A DNA stretch of 64,000 bases from Rugalucina vietnamica (lineage: Eukaryota > Mollusca > Bivalvia > Lucinida > Lucinidae), in contig OZ024884.1 of NCBI GenBank assembly GCA_964017185.1, positions 16,568,548 to 16,632,547 of the forward strand. Reading direction: 5' to 3'. Under the pieces are notes generated by a model. It was not told where the DNA came from. It searched no databases and was given only the letters and a program-made list of their open reading frames with translations. Below, one piece after another: positions 14,001 to 21,173 of this stretch (positions within the stretch are counted from its first letter, which is position 1; the number at the start of each line of letters is the position of its first letter). Both the position numbers and the translations under genes were made by a program.

Positions 14001-17000
14001 GGAGAAATCTGATCCCTCGTCATCGAAACTCCAGAATTCTGACATACTACAGAATCTTGATCAGAAACTGTCTCACCTTGATTCAGACAAAAGACTTGAA
14101 CTGAAACAGTTAGTTCTCGAATATGAGCACTTATTTCCGGACATTCCATCCAGAACTGACAAAATCTATCATGATGTTGACATTATTGAAGGTTCAAAAC
14201 CTGTAAAGCAACATCCTTACAGAATGAACCCTGTAAAACAGCAATATCTCAGGGAAGAAGTTCAATATTTGCTGGACAATGATTTCATTGAACCCAGCCA
14301 AAGTGAATGGAGTTCTCCTTGTATTCTTGTACCAAAGCCAGACGGGACATTTAGAATGTGCACAGACTATCGAAAAGTCAATTCTGTCACTAAAACAGAC
14401 ACTTTTCCCATCCCACGAATCGATGATTGCATTGATAATATTGGACATGCCAAGTATGTTACAAAGTTCGATCTGCTAAAGGGATTTTGGCAGATACCCC
14501 TCACGGACAGAGCAAAGGAGATCTCGGCATTTGTTACACCACATGGACTGTACCAGTATAAAGTCATGCCATTTGGAATGAAGAACTCGCCTGCGACTTT
14601 TCAGCGGCTGGTCAACAGTTTGATTTCCAATCTGGATGGCTGTAAAGCCTATATCGACGACGCTATTATCTTCAGTGAGGAGTGGCAACAACACTTGCAG
14701 ACAATCAGAACATTCTTTGACCGGCTAAGTGATGCTAAACTAACTGTGAACTTGGCAAAAAGTGAATTTTGCCATGCAAACTTGACATTTCTTGGACACA
14801 TTGTAGGTCAAGGTCAGGTAAAACCTGTAGAAGCTAAAGTTGAGGCTATCTCAGATTTTCCTGTACCTACTAGCAAAAGACAACTGATGCGCTTTCTGGG
14901 TATGGCTGGATATTACAGGAAATTCTGCAACAACTTCTCGGCTATAGCTGAGCCTCTGACAAACTTGCTTGGTAAGAAGGCCAAGTATGTTTGGACAGAT
15001 GACTGCCAGAAGTCATTTGATAAGCTCAAGGCCATACTTAGAAGTGCTCCGGTTCTCTTAGCACCAAGTTTTGACAAAGAGTTCAAGTTGGCTGTAGATG
15101 CCAGTGATGTTGGTGCAGGCAGTGTATTGTTGCAAGAAGATGACAATGGTGTTGACCATCCAGTTTGTTATTTTTCCAAAAAGTTTAACAAGCATCACAG
15201 AAATTACTCTACCATAGAGAAAGAATGCCTATCTCTAATCCTTGCACTTCAGCACTTTGAAGTTTACTTAGCTTCTTCACATGCACCAATTGTTGTCTTC
15301 AGTGACCACAATCCACTGACTTTCATACATAAAATGAAAAACAAGAACCAGCGTTTACTCAGGTGGAGTCTCATGTTGCAAGAGCACAATCTTGACATCA
15401 GACATATCCGAGGAAGAGATAATATCATTCCAGACACCCTAAGCAGAGCTTAAGTGCCTCTACAATGCTGATGTCCAGCTTTGTGCTGTTGTATTTGATT
15501 AGTTTTGCACAAATTTTGCTAAACATATTGTATAAAATTATCCAGTATTGCAAAAGAAAGCTTTATTTTATAAAACTTTCTTTTCTTTGAAGAGGGGAAG
15601 TGTTATGTATGACAGTTACTTGTTGAAAGATGTGCATTCAGTACTGGTAAACTTCCCAAGGGAGTATGCCCAGGAAAGTATGATGTTATACATATGATGT
15701 TTACTTGTTGTCCTTAGCAATTATTTACTTTTAGTGTCCCAGATATTGGACATAAACAGGTTGTTTACTTCAGAATTTTCTAGAAATTTCAAATTGTTCT
15801 TTGACGGAAAAGTCCGGAAAAATCTGAAAGAACCAAAGATGTAGAATCTTCTAGAAAAATCTTTTTTTTATGTCAAAAGAATATTGTGGAATTTTATGGA
15901 AGGATAATGGCCTCTCTAGAATATTCCAGAGCATTAAATTTTGGTAAACAACTTGTTATTTTTAGTATATGATATCATAGAATTTGCTGGAAGAATCCTG
16001 AATGTTCCTCAGTGCTATATAAGGGCTACAAATTTTCATAAGGACAATCTTTGGGTACTGTTACTATTAAGAAGTCAAAATCTATCTTACTGGAATTTAA
16101 ACTTATTCTTGGATTACTTTGTGATATTCGATTCTGGATTGGGACATAGTGCTATTTTGAAACAAACTTTAATTCTTGGGATCAGAAACTGATACAGACT
16201 TGTGTTAAAAAATTCTGAGGGACATTCAGACATTCTTTAAGGGAATTAACATCTTGAAAGGTATTGTACATTCATTTTTGTTTGATTGTATATATGCTTT
16301 TGATTGTTTCACATGTAATTACTGGTGAAATCACTTCTAAATAGATTTGTTAGATTTTAAACAAAGCTTGTTGCTGGCTAACCAACTTGTTGGTTTCCTT
16401 AATCTTCCAGTTACGCCTGGCACGTAACAAGAGCAGTGAGCATATTGATGAGAAAAGGGATGAGCAATAACGCGGTTTCGGCTACTGCTTAAGCCTCTTC
16501 AGTGACCATTTAGATTTGGCAACATGGAGCCCAAAGTGAAATACTGAAATATATCAGAAGGAAACATCCTCTTCAAAACAGAAACAAATATGCCATTGCA
16601 ACTGCACCAAGACTATGGAATTCAATGCCAAAGGAAATCACTAATGCATCATCTCTAAGTAATTTCAAACAATCGGCAAAAACATATTTTAAAGACTAAT
16701 GAGCATGAAAAGAAAGGTCTTGTGAATTGAATGAACGGGTCGATTAAAGTGATAAATCTGCAATGTATCCACTCCGTGCATTTATTGGGCCCCCATCTGT
16801 TCCTGGCATTCCTTGTCGAGTTCTGGGAAAGATGGGAGGTGGTTCGTGGAGCAGCTTAACGTGAATCTCCGGTTCCAGTTCCGCGGTGAGCTAGCTCTCG
16901 AGATAGCTCGCGGGTTCGTTCCTTTGGTCCTTCAATGTATCGAGTGTATGCTTTGCAGTACAGCAATGCAATTTTAAAATTTATTTGCTGACATTAGCAA

Positions 17001-20000
17001 TTCTTAGAACCTTTTATCAACAGAATTTTGATTTCTTTTTATCTGATTTCATGATTTAATGAAAATTTTATATAGATCTAATGTTATAATTTCAAAAATG
17101 TGAACGATCTGAGTATTATTTTTAGACATTTTATACGCTCTAAATTTTTAACAATTATGCTGGTCAGGTTTTGTATCTTAGACTGTTTAATAACTATAAA
17201 ATACATTTTATTGCTCTATATGCATGTAATATATTATGTATTTTATTTCATATGTGTATATATGTATATATGTTTTAAGGAGGGCCGCGAGGTAGAATGG
17301 CTAATGTAGCTAAGAGCGTTACCCTCATAAAATATTGTATAAATAAATAAAATAAATAAAATTGTTATTCCTTTTACACATCAGTCATTGAAAATATGGA
17401 TTTCCTACATCACATATATTGACAATTAACATTTAAGGTTGTGTAGAAGATAAATTTGCACATGTATGTACTGATCACCTCTTTTGTTTTAGTAGTGCAC
17501 ATACAGCCGCCGTTGCACTATTTACAGGGGCGCATTTACATTATGATCAAAGAGGTTAAGCTCAACTTTTTTAACTTTAAAATTTTCTTAAATTTATCTG
17601 CCAATTTCGAAAGACATTACGAAAATTTGCCCATGCAACATACAAAGATTTTTTCAATTTCGAAAGACATTACGAAAATTTGCCCATGCAACATATAAAG
17701 ATTTTTTTCAGTTGTTAGATTTGAAAATTTCATAAGAAAAGTTTTGATATCTCTATTATTATTGCTCAAAACATGTATCATTGGTACAGATTTGAAAATT
17801 TCATCAGAAAAGTTTTGATATCTCTATTATTATTGCTCAAAACATATATCATTGGTACACGTTAGAACCGCCTCTTCGAGAAGAAAAATAGGTATACCCC
17901 TGCATACCCCAGTTTTACTATATAAAAGTGGGGTGTAAGGGGGTATACAGTTCACGATGGAAGACTACATTTCACCTGCACGGATTTAAATAACACACAG
18001 ACAAAACTTACATTGTGCAACAGTGGCGTTGGCTTCATCTGAGTTGTTTATATGAAGATTGGAATTTTCAAAAGTTTGCAAAAATGCAGTAACGTCGAAA
18101 TTATTTGTCTGAGCTGCGAACAACACAAGTTTTACTTCCATATTCGATGATGATCTGGAAATACAATGAAGTAATAAACACAGCACAGGCAATATTTGTG
18201 ACATGTAGAAATTTAGCTATTTACATCCATCTTGAGGGTGATATCACGGCTAACAAACCTTTCAATGCGTAACCGCGGTTAAGAAAAGAAATCCGATTCA
18301 TGTCCTTCCGGTTTCGCATCAGATGACCAACAAAAGGTAAACAAACTTTTGCAGCTCGTGTTTCCGAGTAAAATATTACTATTCGAAGGCAAATATTATA
18401 CATGTAATTATCTCAATGCTATTTTATTAGTTAGACATTGTAATATCTGGACCCCAAAGGATTTCCAGAATTGTTTCTTTATAATCATGATTTTTATTCC
18501 CTACCCCAAAACACATGTTGGGATTGCATTGTACACGACGAAAATGTGGGCCAGTCGCAGGGATATTTTTAGATTTCCGCTCATTACGTCCATATTAACG
18601 GAAAGCAATACAGTGCGCAGATGATTTTAACATTGTGTGAGGTCTGGTGACAGTTTCGTTGCCTCTGGCCAATGCATTCTATGCATATGTGGTTAAAAGC
18701 TGTGTCAACATTTCGGTTACGAATTTAATCATTAGAATGATAGCAATATAGTCATTATAGAACACATGTATTAAAGTTTTTGTTTTTGTTAATTGTTTTA
18801 CGCTGAAGATTATTGTCACATTCTCTCGTCCTTTCTTAATAGTTGCTTACTCAAATTTGGCGTGTTTGTGATATTTGCAGTGAAAATGTCTGATATAAAA
18901 TAATACAAACTGTCTATGAAATACATGTAATACAATAGTTCACATGCATGATATTCCTGTTCATGAAGACGATTTTACAGCATTCTGTATACTTTAATTT
19001 GTTTTTTCTTGGTTTTATGTCTTTCAAAACGCTTAACAGGAAATACAGTGATGTAGATAATTATTTTTCACAATGCGTACTGTACGCATCAAAATAAATT
19101 TCAGTGCGTACCGACAATACAACTGTGTACACGTTTTCTGAGGATTCTTATTCTAACATAGAATTTAGAATCAAACTTATAGATAAAGGTACATGTATGG
19201 ATAAGATCATTAAATCAAATATTAACATTTAAGTAAACTGGCTGATAATCCTGTAAATACGTCATTCTATCATTTAGGCATGTTAAACTATACTTTTGTC
19301 CCCTGCATTGATAATAAGAGAACCATATGAGGAAAACATTAAAGACTGGGATGGCGGTAGAACATAGATACATCAAGTTTTAAATTGAAAACAATGACCA
19401 GAAATCGATGCAAAATGTCTATTCTATAAACCAAAGTGATTAAACTTCATGAATAAACCTTTGATAAACAAGTTGTCTGGCCGAGATACTGAACGAAGGC
19501 ACCTATATGGTATAATTACTGAAGATACATATTAGATTGCATGATATATAATATGGAACGATCAAAAGCTGCAATAGATTGCATGATATATAATATGGAA
19601 CGATCAAAAGCTGCATTAATATTGTAACTACTTTTCGATTGTTGACAGAGCAGCCAGACAAAACTAGTTGAAAAATTGTAATTTTGTGACAATTTTAAAG
19701 GTATTTTATCTGAGTACGCATAAAATCGAAAACTGTTAGCGTACCACTGATTTTTACTGCGTACATGGTACGCTCAGGTCTGAATTTTTTATGCGTACAT
19801 AGCAAAAAATCGTGCGTACATACGCAGTACGCATCGTTATCTATTTCGCTGAAATAAATACCATAACTTGAACAGGTTAAGGTTTTCAAACGTATCTTGA
19901 AATATATCCTTCATATTTTAATGATTAAATGCGTACCCATCTTTTGCTTCCCTTCAAATCGATAATGACAGGCACTAACACAACGAAATACTGGCACAGA

Positions 20001-21012
20001 CATCGGATGCAATTTAGTTAATACATATCTGTAAATTTGTTTTGGAACAATCACTAAAATTTGATATTTACCAGCAAATTGTCCAATTTTTAGTTGTATT
20101 TCGCCGACTTTGGCCTTGTTGGAACACCAGGTTCGAAGAAGGGAATAAATAACTCAAAGACCATCAAATTATTTTGCGAGCTACTTTGGTGCTGAGTTAC
20201 AATAGTAAATAAGTGACAAAATAGCATTCATAGATAATCGATATATTTCTGTACTAAAATATAATCATCAGTCGATCCTAGTAATGTATGTTTTGTTTAC
20301 CTTTTCTTGGTCTTCATATGCGGAACCGGAAGGGCGTGAATCGGATTTTCTTTCTTAATCGGCGGTTACGCATTTAAAGGTTTGTTAGCCATGGATATGA
20401 GCGGATATACAGAGGTACGTTTTTAAACAGATTGTTTTGATAGTTCTTGGTGAGCGAGAAGGAAAACAATAATATATAAAATAAACATACGAGCAACACT
20501 AATATTTTGTCAATTTGCACTTTGTTAAAATGTACTAATTTGAATATAAGTAGACAGTAAAAATTGTTGATTTTCGGTAAGGTATTAACTACGAAGGACA
20601 ATTTAGCTGCCCTCTTGGATGTCATCTTGGATAAAACTGATAGTTGCGTAAAATTGTTGACATTTGATATTGTCAGTATTAAAATAACAATGTGTTGATA
20701 TTAGCATTTAACACAAAATAGTGATGTACCTCTGATAAGAAATACATGTATGACCTATATTTTTATGACTCGACTATTTTGCTTCTGCATTTCCTGATTT
20801 TCGCATCTGAGGACTTTGACAGATTTGTGCAAGTTTCAGGTTTTTCTAGAAATATCTACTTACATGCATATGACACTTTCAGACTCAATCACTGTATCTA
20901 ATCCTAAGCTATGTGGTCTGCCATCAAACTAGAAGAAGATAAGATAAAATAAACAAAAAGAAAATATAAACTGACAACTTGATTGCATGTACACGATGAT
21001 AATAGAAAGAAG

Positions 21013-21064
<52 letters not shown>

Positions 21065-21117
21065 CAGTAGTAGTAGTAGTAGAAGAAGAAGAAGAATAAG
21101 AAGAAGAAGAAGAAGAA

Positions 21118-21173
<56 letters not shown>

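Larger units (their letters stand above)
9577..16429 (+). mobile_element. Gmr1-type Ty3/gypsy LTR retrotransposon, nearly intact
   Basis: 6853-bp element with two 829-bp LTRs that differ at three positions I could find, a primer site, gag, protease, integrase, reverse transcriptase, RNase H and a polypurine tract. The flanking duplication is AGAG at 9573-9576 and 16430-16433, or AAGAG if the last LTR base is shared. Domain order is PR-INT-RT-RH. Most Ty3/gypsy elements are PR-RT-RH-INT. The Gmr1 group described from deuterostomes has the order seen here. It lies antisense in intron 4 of the mucin-like gene. Two single-base frame breaks interrupt the reading frame. No env is present. Confidence 0.92.
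18245..20393. mobile_element. Non-autonomous DNA transposon, 5-bp TSD (copy B), with nested insertion
   Basis: Same element as 1873-3206 in opposite orientation, within intron 3 of the mucin-like gene. The ends begin CACGGCTAACAAACC and end GTTAGCCATG, with GATAT duplicated at 18240-18244 and 20394-20398. The extra length against copy A is an 806-bp insertion at 19046-19851. Confidence 0.72.

Noticed and set aside
13600-15453. Rearranged or second retroelement joined to an integrase
   Set aside because: The integrase GPY/F end and the reverse transcriptase are in one continuous frame between near-identical LTRs, so the order is native to the element.
21013-21170. Poly-Ser/Thr protein on the minus strand
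   Set aside because: A trinucleotide microsatellite within intron 2 of the mucin-like gene. Exons 2 and 3 splice around it in phase.
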